Positions 33,134 through 42,701 of a DNA stretch of 64,000 nt are shown one piece after another. The position numbers were made by a program, and so were the translations under genes. Within the stretch, counting starts at the first letter, position 1. The number at the start of each line of letters is the position of its first letter. Source of the DNA: Halorubrum sp. BV1 (GTDB lineage: Archaea; Halobacteriota; Halobacteria; Halobacteriales; Haloferacaceae); assembly GCF_000746205.1 (NCBI RefSeq), contig NZ_KN050825.1:290590-354589 (forward strand). Reading direction: 5' to 3'. The notes beneath the pieces are model-generated. The model saw only the letters and a program-made list of their open reading frames with translations. It searched no databases and was not told where the DNA came from.

Positions 33134-35770
33134 ATGGACGAGAGTGAATCGCGTTCAGACGCAGAGCCTTCCATTGATTTCGGTGGTGAAGGAGCTACTG
33201 TGTACGAAGCGATATTTCGAGAGATCGAAGACGCCGTCTTTCTGATCGACGTTGAGCGAGCGGGCGGAGACTACACGTTTACTTTTCTTCGAAACAACGA
33301 CACACATCAGCGGCAGACGGGACTCTCAGAGGATTCGATGCGCGGACAGACGCCAAGGGAATTCCTCGGGGAAGAGCAAGGCGCGACCGTCGCGTCCAAC
33401 TACCGTCGCTGCGTCGAGCAACAGACCACCGTCGAATACGAAGAGAAGCTCGATCTCCCCGGTGGAACGGGCTACTGGAAGACCAAACTGACGCCGATTA
33501 CGGAAGGCGGGGACGTAGCGTACATCGTCGGCGTCGCTCGCGATATCACAGAAGAGAAACAGCAAGAGCGGACCCACGACCAGACGTATCGTCGGTTCGA
33601 GACCGTCTTAGAAACGATGTCGGCGGCAGTGTTTCTGAAAGACACCGACGGGAGATACCTCCTGATGAACCAAGCGTGTCGCGATCTACTGGATATTCAC
33701 GGCGACCCCGAAGGGATGACCGACGAGGATCTCTTCCCACCGGCGGCTGTAGAACGGGCCCGGTCGGACGACAGACGGGTTCTCCAGGACGGAGAACCGA
33801 TCGAAATCGAGGAGACGGTCCCGACGCCGACGGGCGAGAGCGTCCGTCTGACTCGAAAATCACCCGTATACGACGAAGAAGGGACGATCGTGGCTATCTG
33901 TGGCGTCTCGACGGACATCAGCGAACAGAAAGAGCGGGAACGCACGCTCCAGAGGCTCAAAGACCGTCTCGAACTCGCCGTCGAAGGCGGACAGATCGGC
34001 GTCTGGGACTGGGATATGATCTCCGACGAGGTCGAGTTCAACGACCAGTGGGCGGAGATGCTCGGACATACGCCGGACGAGATCGAGCCGCACCTCGACG
34101 CATGGGAGCGGCGCGTCCATCCCGACGATCTCGAAGCGGTCGAAGACGCGCTGTCAGACCACATTACGGGCGAGACTGGGTACTACGAGGCGGAGCACCG
34201 AATGCGAACCGCGGCGGGCGAGTGGAAGTGGATCCGCGACATCGGGAAAATCGTCGAGCGAGACGAAGACGGAGATCCGGTTCGGGCAGTCGGTATCCAC
34301 CTCGACATCGACGACCGAAAGCGTCGAGAGGCGGAGCTGGAACGCACGCGATCGCTCATCGAACGCACTCAAGAGAGCGCGTCGATCGGCTGGTGGGAAG
34401 TCGATTTAGTCGACGAGTCGCTCATGTGGAGCGACGAGGTGTACCGCATCCACGGAGTGCCGGCAAACGAGTCAGTCGAGTTAGCGGACGGCTTCGAGTT
34501 CTACCACCCGGACGACCGCGACGCCATCGAGACCGCGTTTGACCGCCTGACGGAGGAGGCAGAGCCGTACGACCTCGAGTTACGGATCGTCACGGAGTCC
34601 GGACAAACCCGGTGGGTCAGATCGATCGGCGACCCGCAGTTCGACGACGGCGGAGAAGTCGTGGGCGCGCTCGGACTGTTCCAAGACATCACCGAGCGGA
34701 AGGAGTACGAGTTCGCGCTCGAATCTACTCGCGAGGAACTTCGGCAGATCATTGACCTCGTGCCGGACCTCGTGTTCGTGAAGAATCGAGAGGGGGAGTA
34801 CCTCTTGGCCAACGAGGCGACCGCGACCGCGTACGGGAAGACGCCCGAGGAGGTCGAAGGCAAGTCCGAAGCAGACATCATCCCCAGCGTCGAGGATTCA
34901 GAGGCGTTCCGACAAGACGACCTCGACGTGATCGAGTCTGGCAAGCCGAGGAGGGTCGGCGAGGAGACACTGACCACGGCAGACGGGGAAACGCGAATCC
35001 TACAGACGACGAAGATTCCCTATCAAGTGGCAGAAACGGGTGAAGACGCCGTCTTGGGATATGCTCGCGACGTGACTGAACTCAAAGAATACGAGCGAAC
35101 CCTCGAAGAGCAGCGGGACAACCTGAAGCTCTTGAACCAAGTGGTTCGCCACGACATCCGGAACCAACTGATGGTCGTCGAATCGTACACCGAGTTACTC
35201 GAAGACTCGTTGGCGGACGATCAGAGTCGGACGTACGCGCAAACGGTTATCGCGGCGGCAAGGCAGGCGGCCGACATCACGGAAACAGCCAGAGACGTCA
35301 CCGACGTGTTACTACAGGCCGGTTCCGACCGAACGCCGATAAGCCTGCGCACCGAACTCGGCGAGCAGATCGAACGGACCCGGTCGGATAGAGACCGTGC
35401 GACGGTCTCCGTCGACGGATCGATCCCTGACGTGACGGTGTTGGCGGACGACCTGCTGGAGGCGGTGTTCCGAAACCTCCTAACGAACGCGGTCGTCCAC
35501 AACGACAAGGAGGTGGCCGAGGTCACGGTGTCGACTCGTGTGTTTGACGAGTCCGTGCGCGTGTCGATCGCGGACAACGGCCCCGGGATCGCGGACGACC
35601 ACAAAGAACAGATCTTCCAAGAGGGTCAGAAGGGGCTTGAGAGCGGTGGCACAGGGGTCGGGCTGTATCTCGTCAAAACGCTCGTCGATACGTACGACGG
35701 CGACGTGTGGGTCGAAGACAACGAGCCGACCGGCAGCGTGTTCGCCGTCGAACTGTCGCTCGCCGACTGA
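33134..35770 (+). CDS. Multi-PAS sensor histidine kinase, cytosolic
   Basis: An 878-residue sensor kinase with five PAS/PAC domains in a row (about 20-142, 150-270, 280-398, 405-525, 530-655), then a HisKA domain with the phospho-acceptor His in VVRHDIRNQ (about 673) and a HATPase domain: N box LLTNAVVHND (about 783), DNGPGIAD (about 815), GGTGVGLYLVK (about 839). There are no membrane helices, so it senses an internal signal. Short linkers such as ARDITEEKQQ and GLFQDITERKEY end each PAC. No response regulator is adjacent; orphan kinases of this kind are common in haloarchaea. The first PAS region is lower in G+C than its surroundings. Confidence 0.92.
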   Translation: MDESESRSDAEPSIDFGGEGATVYEAIFREIEDAVFLIDVERAGGDYTFTFLRNNDTHQRQTGLSEDSMRGQTPREFLGEEQGATVASNYRRCVEQQTTVEYEEKLDLPGGTGYWKTKLTPITEGGDVAYIVGVARDITEEKQQERTHDQTYRRFETVLETMSAAVFLKDTDGRYLLMNQACRDLLDIHGDPEGMTDEDLFPPAAVERARSDDRRVLQDGEPIEIEETVPTPTGESVRLTRKSPVYDEEGTIVAICGVSTDISEQKERERTLQRLKDRLELAVEGGQIGVWDWDMISDEVEFNDQWAEMLGHTPDEIEPHLDAWERRVHPDDLEAVEDALSDHITGETGYYEAEHRMRTAAGEWKWIRDIGKIVERDEDGDPVRAVGIHLDIDDRKRREAELERTRSLIERTQESASIGWWEVDLVDESLMWSDEVYRIHGVPANESVELADGFEFYHPDDRDAIETAFDRLTEEAEPYDLELRIVTESGQTRWVRSIGDPQFDDGGEVVGALGLFQDITERKEYEFALESTREELRQIIDLVPDLVFVKNREGEYLLANEATATAYGKTPEEVEGKSEADIIPSVEDSEAFRQDDLDVIESGKPRRVGEETLTTADGETRILQTTKIPYQVAETGEDAVLGYARDVTELKEYERTLEEQRDNLKLLNQVVRHDIRNQLMVVESYTELLEDSLADDQSRTYAQTVIAAARQAADITETARDVTDVLLQAGSDRTPISLRTELGEQIERTRSDRDRATVSVDGSIPDVTVLADDLLEAVFRNLLTNAVVHNDKEVAEVTVSTRVFDESVRVSIADNGPGIADDHKEQIFQEGQKGLESGGTGVGLYLVKTLVDTYDGDVWVEDNEPTGSVFAVELSLAD

Positions 35771-35843
35771 CCTGACACAGACTCACGGGATTCGGAGGCC
35801 ACTCGGCGACGGGCTTAATCGGTCGAGCGCCCAACTCGGAGTG

Positions 35844-38800
35844 ATGTCCGAACAGGCGGGGATGGACGCGTTCGCACACCTCGGAAGCGAACTGCGCGAC
35901 GCGCTTTCAGAGCAGGGCTTCTCGACGCCGACGGAGCCGCAACGCGAAGCGATCCCGCCGCTCGCGGCCGGAAAGAACGCGCTCGTTCTCGCCCCGACGG
36001 GGACGGGGAAGACCGAGACCGCGATGTTGCCCGTCTTCGACGCGATCGTCGCGGCCCGCGACGCGCCGGGCGACCAGCCGCGAGAGGGGATCTCGGCGCT
36101 CTACATCACTCCGCTGCGCGCGCTCAACCGCGACATGATGGACAGACTGGAGTGGTGGGGCGACCGGCTCGGCGTGGAGGTCGCGGTCCGCCACGGCGAC
36201 ACGACCCGGTACGAGCGCAGCAAGCAGGCCGACGACCCGCCGGACGTGTTGATCACGACGCCAGAGAGCCTCCAAGCGATCCTGACCGGCTCGAAGATGC
36301 GGGCGGCGCTCGAATCCGTCGCCCACGTCGTGGTCGACGAGGTCCACGAGCTGGCGGCCGCGAAACGCGGTGCACAGCTCACGGTGGGGCTCGAACGGCT
36401 CCGTCGGGTGTCGGGGCCGTTCCAGCGGATCGGGCTGTCGGCGACGGTCGGCGAGCCCGCAGAAGTCGGGCGCTTTCTCGTCGGGGCGGGCAGACGCGAC
36501 CCCGACCGGGAGGGCGATCGCGCGTTCGAGACCGTCGAGGTCGCGACCGGGAGCCGGACCGACGTGCAGGTGCTCGATCCGGCGATCACGGATCGGGACG
36601 CGACGCTTGCCGGCGAGTTGGCGACCGACGAGACGACCGCGAGCCACGTCCGGACGATCCGCGAGATCGTCGCGGCGCACGACTCGACGCTGATCTTCGT
36701 CAACACGCGACAGACCGCAGAGGCGCTCGGCTCGCGGTTCAAGGCGCTCGCGGAGCGAGAACGGGAGAATGCCGATAACACTGGAGGCGAGTTGGGCGAC
36801 ACCGGAGGTGGGTCGGGCGACACCGGAGGCGAGTTGGGCGACACCGGAGGCGGCTCGGGTGACGGAGAGACGACCGGCGACGCGACAGACGATGCCGACG
36901 GAGTCACCGAGATCGAGGTTCACCACGGCTCGCTCTCCAAGGACGTGCGGATCGACGTGGAAGATCGGTTCAAGGCAGGTGAGATCGACGGATTGGTCTG
37001 CACCTCCTCGATGGAACTGGGGATCGACGTGGGGCGCGTCGACCATGTGGTCCAGTACGGGAGTCCGCGCGAGGTCGCCCGCCTGCTCCAGCGCGTCGGG
37101 CGGGCGGGTCACCGCCGCGATCTGGTCTCTGCGGGGACCGTTGTGACGCAGGGCGGCGACGACACGCTCGAAGCACTGGCTATCGCCCGGCGAGCCGACG
37201 CCGAACTCGTCGAGCCGGCCGGGATCCACCACGGAAGCTTAGACACGGTCGCAAACCAGATCGTCGGGCTGGTGATGGACGACGGCGAGATCCACGCCCG
37301 CGAGGCATACGAGACCGTCACCAACGCCTACCCCTTCCGTGACCTCTCGGAGCCGCAGTTCCAGGAGATAGTCCGCGAACTCGACGGCAACCGGCTGCTG
37401 TGGCTCGACGAGGAGTCGGACACCTTAGAGAAGTCCGGCGGCACGTGGCAGTACTTCTACGCGAACCTCTCTATGATCCCGGACGAGTCGACCTACGAGG
37501 TGTACGATATGTCCTCGCGGCGGCAGATCGGCACCCTAGACGAGCGGTTCGTCGTCAACTTCGCCGGGCCGGGCGAGACGTTCGTCCAGCGCGGCGAGAT
37601 GTGGCGGATCACCGAGGTCGACGAGGAGGAAGAGCGCGTGAACGTGACGCCGATTCCCGACCCCGCGGGCGAAGTGCCGTCGTGGGTCGGCCAAGAGATT
37701 CCGGTCCCGAAGCCCGTCGCGGCGGAGGTGGGGGAGATTCGGGGAGAAGTCGCGAGTGCGCTCGCGGCGGGATCCACGCCGGCGGCCGTCGCGGGTGACC
37801 TGACAAAGCGGTATCCGGCGGACCAAGAGACGATCACGGCCGCTCTCGACCCGATCGTAGACCACGTCGAGGCGGGGCACCCCGTCCCGACGGACGAGCG
37901 GATCGTGATCGAGGGGTACGGCCGGACGGTCGCGGTCAACGCCGCGTTCGGTCACGAGGTGAACGAGACGCTCGCGCGGCTGCTCGCGGCGCTCGTGGGC
38001 CAGCGCGCGGGGTCGTCGGTCGGGATGGACGTGGACCCGTACCGGATCGAGTTCGAAGTTCCGGGCGGCGTCGACGCCTCCGACTTCCGCGAGGTGTTGG
38101 AGACGACGAACCCCGAGAAGCTTCGGGCGTACCTCGAACTCGCCTTGAAGAACTCCGACGCGCTCAAATTCACGCTCGCGCAGGTCGCGGCGAAGTTCGG
38201 TTCGGTGAAACGCTACAAGGAGGGGCGGGGGAAGTTCGGCGGCGACCGGCTGCTCGCAGCCTTGGAGGGGACGCCCGTCTACGAGGAGGCGCTGCGGGAG
38301 GTGTTCCACGTCGACCTCGCGGTCGACGAGACCGCCGAGTTGCTCGCGGCGGTGCAGTCGGGGGACCTCGAAGTCGAGACCGCCCGCGAGCGGACGCCGC
38401 TCGGTACCGCCGGCCGATCCTCGGGAACGGAATTCCTCGTGCCCGAGAACGCCGACGCCGACGTGATAGAGACGGTACGCGAGCGCATTCGCAACGACCG
38501 CGTAATCGTATTTTGCCTCCACTGTGCCGACTGGAAACAGACGACGAAGGTGCGGCGCGTCCGTGATCAGCCCGAGTGTCCGGAGTGCGGGTCGACCCGG
38601 ATCGCGGCGCTGAACCCGTGGGACGAGGAGACGATCACCGCGGTGCGGGCGGCGGAGAAAGACGACGATCAGGAGCGCCGGACCGAGCGCGCCCACCGCG
38701 CCGCGAGTCTCGTGCAGACCCACGGGAAGCGCGCGGTGATCGCGCTCGCGGCGCGAGGCGTCGGCCCGCACAACGCCGCGCGGATCATCAACAAACTGCG

Positions 38801-38879
38801 CGAGGACGAAGACGAGTTCTACCGCGACGTGCTCCGGCAGGAGCGCGAGTACGCGCGGACGCAGTCGTTCTGGGACTGA
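35844..38879 (+). CDS. lhr: Lhr-type DEAD/DEAH helicase
   Basis: A 1011-residue large helicase-related protein, a 3'-5' translocase linked to DNA repair. Motif Q/I is at FSTPTEPQREAIPPL and APTGTGKTE (about 50-58), II is DEVHEL (about 165), III LSATVG (about 200), V/VI SSMELGIDVG and LLQRVGRAGHRRD (about 413-425). The Lhr core winged-helix and beta-barrel domains follow, then a zinc-binding module CLHC...CPEC (about 891-914) and a helical end. A Gly/Thr/Glu-rich repeat insert interrupts the second RecA domain. ATG 35844 is supported by CTTAATC 28 bases upstream. Confidence 0.92.
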   Translation: MSEQAGMDAFAHLGSELRDALSEQGFSTPTEPQREAIPPLAAGKNALVLAPTGTGKTETAMLPVFDAIVAARDAPGDQPREGISALYITPLRALNRDMMDRLEWWGDRLGVEVAVRHGDTTRYERSKQADDPPDVLITTPESLQAILTGSKMRAALESVAHVVVDEVHELAAAKRGAQLTVGLERLRRVSGPFQRIGLSATVGEPAEVGRFLVGAGRRDPDREGDRAFETVEVATGSRTDVQVLDPAITDRDATLAGELATDETTASHVRTIREIVAAHDSTLIFVNTRQTAEALGSRFKALAERERENADNTGGELGDTGGGSGDTGGELGDTGGGSGDGETTGDATDDADGVTEIEVHHGSLSKDVRIDVEDRFKAGEIDGLVCTSSMELGIDVGRVDHVVQYGSPREVARLLQRVGRAGHRRDLVSAGTVVTQGGDDTLEALAIARRADAELVEPAGIHHGSLDTVANQIVGLVMDDGEIHAREAYETVTNAYPFRDLSEPQFQEIVRELDGNRLLWLDEESDTLEKSGGTWQYFYANLSMIPDESTYEVYDMSSRRQIGTLDERFVVNFAGPGETFVQRGEMWRITEVDEEEERVNVTPIPDPAGEVPSWVGQEIPVPKPVAAEVGEIRGEVASALAAGSTPAAVAGDLTKRYPADQETITAALDPIVDHVEAGHPVPTDERIVIEGYGRTVAVNAAFGHEVNETLARLLAALVGQRAGSSVGMDVDPYRIEFEVPGGVDASDFREVLETTNPEKLRAYLELALKNSDALKFTLAQVAAKFGSVKRYKEGRGKFGGDRLLAALEGTPVYEEALREVFHVDLAVDETAELLAAVQSGDLEVETARERTPLGTAGRSSGTEFLVPENADADVIETVRERIRNDRVIVFCLHCADWKQTTKVRRVRDQPECPECGSTRIAALNPWDEETITAVRAAEKDDDQERRTERAHRAASLVQTHGKRAVIALAARGVGPHNAARIINKLREDEDEFYRDVLRQEREYARTQSFWD
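36778..36861 (+). repeat. In-frame 42-bp (2 x 21-bp) tandem repeat in lhr
   Basis: Two 42-base copies start at 36778 and 36820. Each is made of two related 21-base halves, giving four heptapeptides of the form DTGGELG / DTGGGSG. It lies between helicase motifs as a flexible surface loop. Confidence 0.9.
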
Positions 38880-38918
38880 GCCGCGGTCGGTGTGTACAAA
38901 CCACCGATCGCCTCCGCG

Positions 38919-39536
38919 CTACCCGACAACCGCGACCGCGAGGAGCATTCCGCCGGCCGCGGCTGGCGGGATGGTGAGGTTGTCGTCGACCGGAACCCCT
39001 CGGATGACCGGCGGAATACCGTCTGCGACCGCTGCGGGGGCCGCGCCCGCCATCGCGACCGTGACGCCGGCGTTCGACCCGAACGCGGGGACAGTGAACG
39101 GGACCGCGAGCCCGAAACAGACGAGGAACATCGCGATCCACGCGGCGGGGCGCTTGGCCTCTGTCGCGTCGTTGTCCGCGAGCGCGCCGCTGACGGGGTC
39201 ACCCACCGAGAGCATCCACATCGCGGGGATCGCGAGCGTTGGTGATAAAAGGAGAACCGCGCCGGTCATGCTCACCTGATACAGCGCGTAGCCAGCCAGC
39301 GCGTCCGCCTCGTACTCGCGGGTCAGCGTCCGGTAGACGGCGTGGTCGAGTCCGACGACGAGTCGGAGGAACTCCAGCGCGAAGACGACCGCGAGCGCGA
39401 CGCCGAGGAAGACGCGCGTCTCGCCCCACGAGAGCCAGCCGAGCAGGTACGGGACCGGGTACAGCGTCCCGCCGGCGTGGACCAGCCGCCGCTCGAACTC
39501 CACGCGCTCGCGCCACGCCGCCGCGGGGAGAGACAC
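38919..39536 (-). CDS. Dolichol kinase-like / phosphatidate cytidylyltransferase-like membrane protein
   Basis: A 205-residue integral membrane protein with about six helices. It begins with EFERRLVHAGGTLYPVPYLL (about 13-32), matching the (K/R)R-x-x-H-A start of the dolichol-kinase group (COG0170), has SVGDPVSGALAD (about 130-141), and ends with PVDDNLTIPPAAAGGMLL, the conserved D-D-N-x-x-I-P-P motif. These enzymes phosphorylate polyprenols or activate lipids with CTP, here probably for lipid or glycoprotein synthesis. The exact substrate is inference. It is packed against glyS, 4 bases from its stop. Confidence 0.83.
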   Translation of the reverse strand: MSLPAAAWRERVEFERRLVHAGGTLYPVPYLLGWLSWGETRVFLGVALAVVFALEFLRLVVGLDHAVYRTLTREYEADALAGYALYQVSMTGAVLLLSPTLAIPAMWMLSVGDPVSGALADNDATEAKRPAAWIAMFLVCFGLAVPFTVPAFGSNAGVTVAMAGAAPAAVADGIPPVIRGVPVDDNLTIPPAAAGGMLLAVAVVG

Positions 39537-39540
39537 GGGC

Positions 39541-41343
39541 TTACTGGTCTGCTGTCGTCTCGACGTCGGTCTCGACGACGTCGTACCGGTCCACCAGCGA
39601 GTCGAACTCGCCGCCCGCCCGAAGTGCGGCCAGTTCCGCGGCCAGCTCGTCTGCGGGAACGCGGACCTGCGCGGCGGAGTCGCGCTCGCGGACGGTGACG
39701 GTGTCGGGACCGTCGCCTTCGACGCCGTCGCGGTCGACGGTGACGCAGAAGGGGGTCCCGACCTCGTCCTGTCGGCGGTAGCGCCGGCCGATCGAGCCGG
39801 AGTCGTCGTACGCCACCGCGAGCCCGGCCGCGCGGAGGTCGGCCGCGATCTCGTCGGCGAGCGCCGTCAGCCGCTCGTCGTTGGTGACGAGCGGGAACAC
39901 GGCGGCGTCCTGCGGCGCGATCTCGGGTTCCAACGAGAGGAACGTCCGCTGCTCGCCGTCGACTGCGTCCGTCTCGTAGGCGTGTGCGAGAAGCGTCTGG
40001 ACCGTCCGTCCGACGCCGAACGACGGTTCGACGACGTGCGGCGTGATGTGCTCGCCGCTCTCCGTCACCTCCTCGACAGAGAAGTTCGCCACGTCGGCGT
40101 CGACCTCGTGCGTCTCCGCGTCGTCGCCCTCGCCGACTGTCACCTCGACCGTCTCGCCGTCGAACGCGTCGGGGTCGCGTTCGGCGAGCGTTTCGAGCGC
40201 ATCCGCGACCGCGGCGGCGTCACCGCCGAACTCGGGACCGAGGACGGACATGTCGGGGTCGACGGTCGCGCGCTCGACCGTCTTCGGCTCGTCGTAGCGC
40301 TTGAAGACCGTAAAGGAGTCGTCGCCGTGTGCGTCGTGTTTCGAGAGGTCGTAGTCGCCGCGATACGCGAAGCCGGCGATCTCGATCCAGTCGCCGTCGA
40401 CCTCGCTCTCCGCGTCCCAGCAGTCGGCCGCGTAGTGGGCGCGCTCGCCCGCGAGGTGCTGGCGGAAGCGGAATCTGTCCGCGTCGACGCCGACCCGGTC
40501 GTACCACTCCTGAGCGACGCCGAGGTAGTAGCCGACCCACGGGGAGCCGATCACGCCGTCGTCGACCGCCTCGCCGATCGTGGTGTCGAGGTAGTCGCCG
40601 TCGTCGGCCTCCTGTTCGGTCGCGGGATACAGCCGAACCGCGACGTCGCGCACGCGCTCTAGGGGGGGTTCGTCTTCCTCGGGGTCGATGAACTGCTCCA
40701 GTTCGGCCTGCGTGAACTCCCGGAGGCGAAGGAGCCCGCCGCGCGGCGATATCTCATTGCGGTAGGCGGGGCCGATCTGGGTGATTCCAAAGGGGAGGTT
40801 GCCGCGGGCGTACTCTTTCAGCCGCGGGAACTCGACGAAGATCCCCTGTGCGGTCTCGGGCCGAAGGTAGCCGGGCTGGGCGTCGCCCGGCCCGATGTCG
40901 GTCGCGAACATGAGGTTGAACGCCTCGACGGGCTCGCCGGCCAGCGGGGTTCCACAGGAGGGACACGCGATCTCGTTGTCGGCGATGAGCGCTTCGACCT
41001 CCTCGCCCGGGAGCGCCTCGGCGTCCTCGATGTCGGTGACGGCCTCGACGAGGTGGTCAGCCCGGTGGGACTCGCCGCACTCGGGACACTCGACGAGCAT
41101 GTCGTCGAACCCCTCCAAGTGGCCGGACGCCTCGAAGACGGCTTCGGGCATGATCGTCGGCGCTTCGATCTCGCGGTTCCCCTCGCGGATGGTGAAGCGG
41201 TCGCGCCACGCGTCCTCGACGTTTCTCTTGAGGGCCGCACCCTGCGGACCGAAGGTGTAGAAGCCGGCCGTCCCGCCGTACGCACCGTTGGAGCCGAAGA
41301 AGAACCCGCGCCGCTTCGCCAGTTCGGTGAGCCCGTCGGCCAT
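39541..41343 (-). CDS. glyS: Glycyl-tRNA synthetase
   Basis: Charges tRNA(Gly); a class II synthetase of the archaeal/eukaryal alpha2 type, 600 residues. Visible parts: N-terminal LAKRRGFFFGSNGAYGGTAGFYTFGP (about 7-32), a zinc-like module CPEC...CPSCG (about 86-136), motif 2 region FGITQIGPAYRNEISPRGGLLRLREFTQAE (about 185-214), motif 3 VVEPSFGVGRTVQTLLAHAY, and the anticodon-binding C-terminus APQDAAVFPLVTNDERL. Its start codon touches the stop of the CBS gene with no gap, so the two are probably one transcript. Confidence 0.97.
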   Translation of the reverse strand: MADGLTELAKRRGFFFGSNGAYGGTAGFYTFGPQGAALKRNVEDAWRDRFTIREGNREIEAPTIMPEAVFEASGHLEGFDDMLVECPECGESHRADHLVEAVTDIEDAEALPGEEVEALIADNEIACPSCGTPLAGEPVEAFNLMFATDIGPGDAQPGYLRPETAQGIFVEFPRLKEYARGNLPFGITQIGPAYRNEISPRGGLLRLREFTQAELEQFIDPEEDEPPLERVRDVAVRLYPATEQEADDGDYLDTTIGEAVDDGVIGSPWVGYYLGVAQEWYDRVGVDADRFRFRQHLAGERAHYAADCWDAESEVDGDWIEIAGFAYRGDYDLSKHDAHGDDSFTVFKRYDEPKTVERATVDPDMSVLGPEFGGDAAAVADALETLAERDPDAFDGETVEVTVGEGDDAETHEVDADVANFSVEEVTESGEHITPHVVEPSFGVGRTVQTLLAHAYETDAVDGEQRTFLSLEPEIAPQDAAVFPLVTNDERLTALADEIAADLRAAGLAVAYDDSGSIGRRYRRQDEVGTPFCVTVDRDGVEGDGPDTVTVRERDSAAQVRVPADELAAELAALRAGGEFDSLVDRYDVVETDVETTADQ

Positions 41344-42192
41344 CTACAGCCCCTCCAGCAGGTCGACGTCTCGGACGATCCCGTCGAGGTCGGTCCCGTT
41401 GACGAGAGGCACCTGCTCGATGTCGTTGCTGATGAGCTCCTGTGCGACCTCCTTCGCCGTCCGCGTTCCCGAGACGGTGACGAGGTCCGCGGTCATGAAG
41501 TGACGCGTCGCGCCGACGGGCAGTTCCACGTTCCGAGTCGGCAGGTAGCGCGCGCCGGTCGCTTTGATCCCCTCCCAGGACCACTCGGAGTCCTGCTCGG
41601 CAATGGAGTCGCCCGTGCTCGCCTCGCCCTCGACGACGCGGGCGACCTCCAGGACGTCGACTTCGGTGAGCATCCCCGCGATCGCGGCGTCGTCGTCGAG
41701 GACGACCGCGTACGGGACGTTCGCGAGGCCGATCTCGCGTTCCGCGACCGGCAGCGGCGTCTCCGTGTGGGTGGCGTTGACCGCGCGCGTCGCGAGGTCC
41801 CCGACCGGGGTGTCGCCGTCGATTTCCCCGCGAGCGATGGCCCGCACCACGTCGGTGACGGTGCAGATGCCGACGAGCGCGTCGCCATCGACGACCGGGA
41901 GCCGCCGGGAGGACTCTGTCACCATCGTCTCTGCGGCGTCGACGATGTCGGCGTCGGCCCCGATCGTCGGCACGTCGCGCATCAACAGCGCGAGCTGGTC
42001 TTCGTCCGGCTGGTCGATGAGATCGTCACGGGAGACGAGCCCGCGGTACACCTCGTCGCCGTCGACGTCTTTCACGACGGGGACCGACGAGAAGCCGTGC
42101 TCCTGGATGTACTCCAACACGTCGTTCCGGCTTCCGGGAATCTCGACGACGACGAGATCCGCTCGCGGCGTCATGGCGTCAGATACGTTCAT
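41344..42192 (-). CDS. Four-CBS-domain protein
   Basis: A 282-residue protein made of four CBS domains (about 1-60, 65-125, 130-200, 225-282), each with the usual 'V(P/L)VVD..G...GIVT..D' pattern, for example RRLPVVDGDALVGICTVTDVV and IEQVPLVNGTDLDGIVRDVDLL. CBS pairs bind adenosyl ligands such as AMP, ATP or SAM and usually control a partner. No enzyme domain is attached, so the partner is unknown. A TATA-like GTATAC near 42220 lies about 28-30 bases before ATG 42192. It precedes glyS directly. Confidence 0.88.
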   Translation of the reverse strand: MNVSDAMTPRADLVVVEIPGSRNDVLEYIQEHGFSSVPVVKDVDGDEVYRGLVSRDDLIDQPDEDQLALLMRDVPTIGADADIVDAAETMVTESSRRLPVVDGDALVGICTVTDVVRAIARGEIDGDTPVGDLATRAVNATHTETPLPVAEREIGLANVPYAVVLDDDAAIAGMLTEVDVLEVARVVEGEASTGDSIAEQDSEWSWEGIKATGARYLPTRNVELPVGATRHFMTADLVTVSGTRTAKEVAQELISNDIEQVPLVNGTDLDGIVRDVDLLEGL

Positions 42193-42401
42193 GCACCGTT
42201 GTTCAGCGTCACACCTCTTGTATACTGCGAAGGTGGCCCGCCCGGACCGCGAGCCGGTCGGCGGACCCGACACGCGCGATCCGTGAGATCGACGGCCAAA
42301 CCCGGTGACTGACGGCTCATCGTCGTCGGTCGGGGGTTACGACCGAGGATCCGCAGCGAACCGAGCGGATCCGCCGACGACGACGGGTCTCGGTTCGGAA
42401 C

Positions 42402-42408
42402 GCTTATA
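42402..42408 (+). promoter_or_regulatory. TATA box of the 42432 small gene
   Basis: CTTATAC centred 27 bases before ATG 42432; the same box sequence occurs before atpH. Confidence 0.6.
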
Positions 42409-42431
42409 CGTACTGTGAACTATTCACAACC

Positions 42432-42656
42432 ATGTCACGGAGTTCCACTCCATGGGACGACCCGGACCCCGATCACCGGCGGACGGCGCTGCCGACGGAT
42501 CCCGTCCTCGACGCCGGAGACTCGACGGACATCATGGCCTCCGTCGATGACTCGTCGGCGTCGCAGCCGGAGTTCGTGATCGCGGACGTTTCACGAGAGA
42601 ACGCGTGGGTCTCGGTCGACGAGACGGACGCAACGATCCTCGAAGAGTGGTGTTAA
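42432..42656 (+). CDS. Small haloarchaeal protein of unknown function
   Basis: A 74-residue acidic soluble protein. The first half is Pro/Asp/Ser-rich and looks disordered; the second half, EFVIADVSRENAWVSVDETDATILEEWC, is the part most likely to be conserved and resembles small haloarchaeal proteins ending in L-E-E-W-x. No function is known. A good TATA box supports expression as a leaderless mRNA. It converges on the ketopantoate reductase gene. Confidence 0.65.
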   Translation: MSRSSTPWDDPDPDHRRTALPTDPVLDAGDSTDIMASVDDSSASQPEFVIADVSRENAWVSVDETDATILEEWC

Positions 42657-42701
42657 GACGCAGCGCCTGAGACGGCGCAAGCGCTTTCGCCGCCGAACCC
42701 G

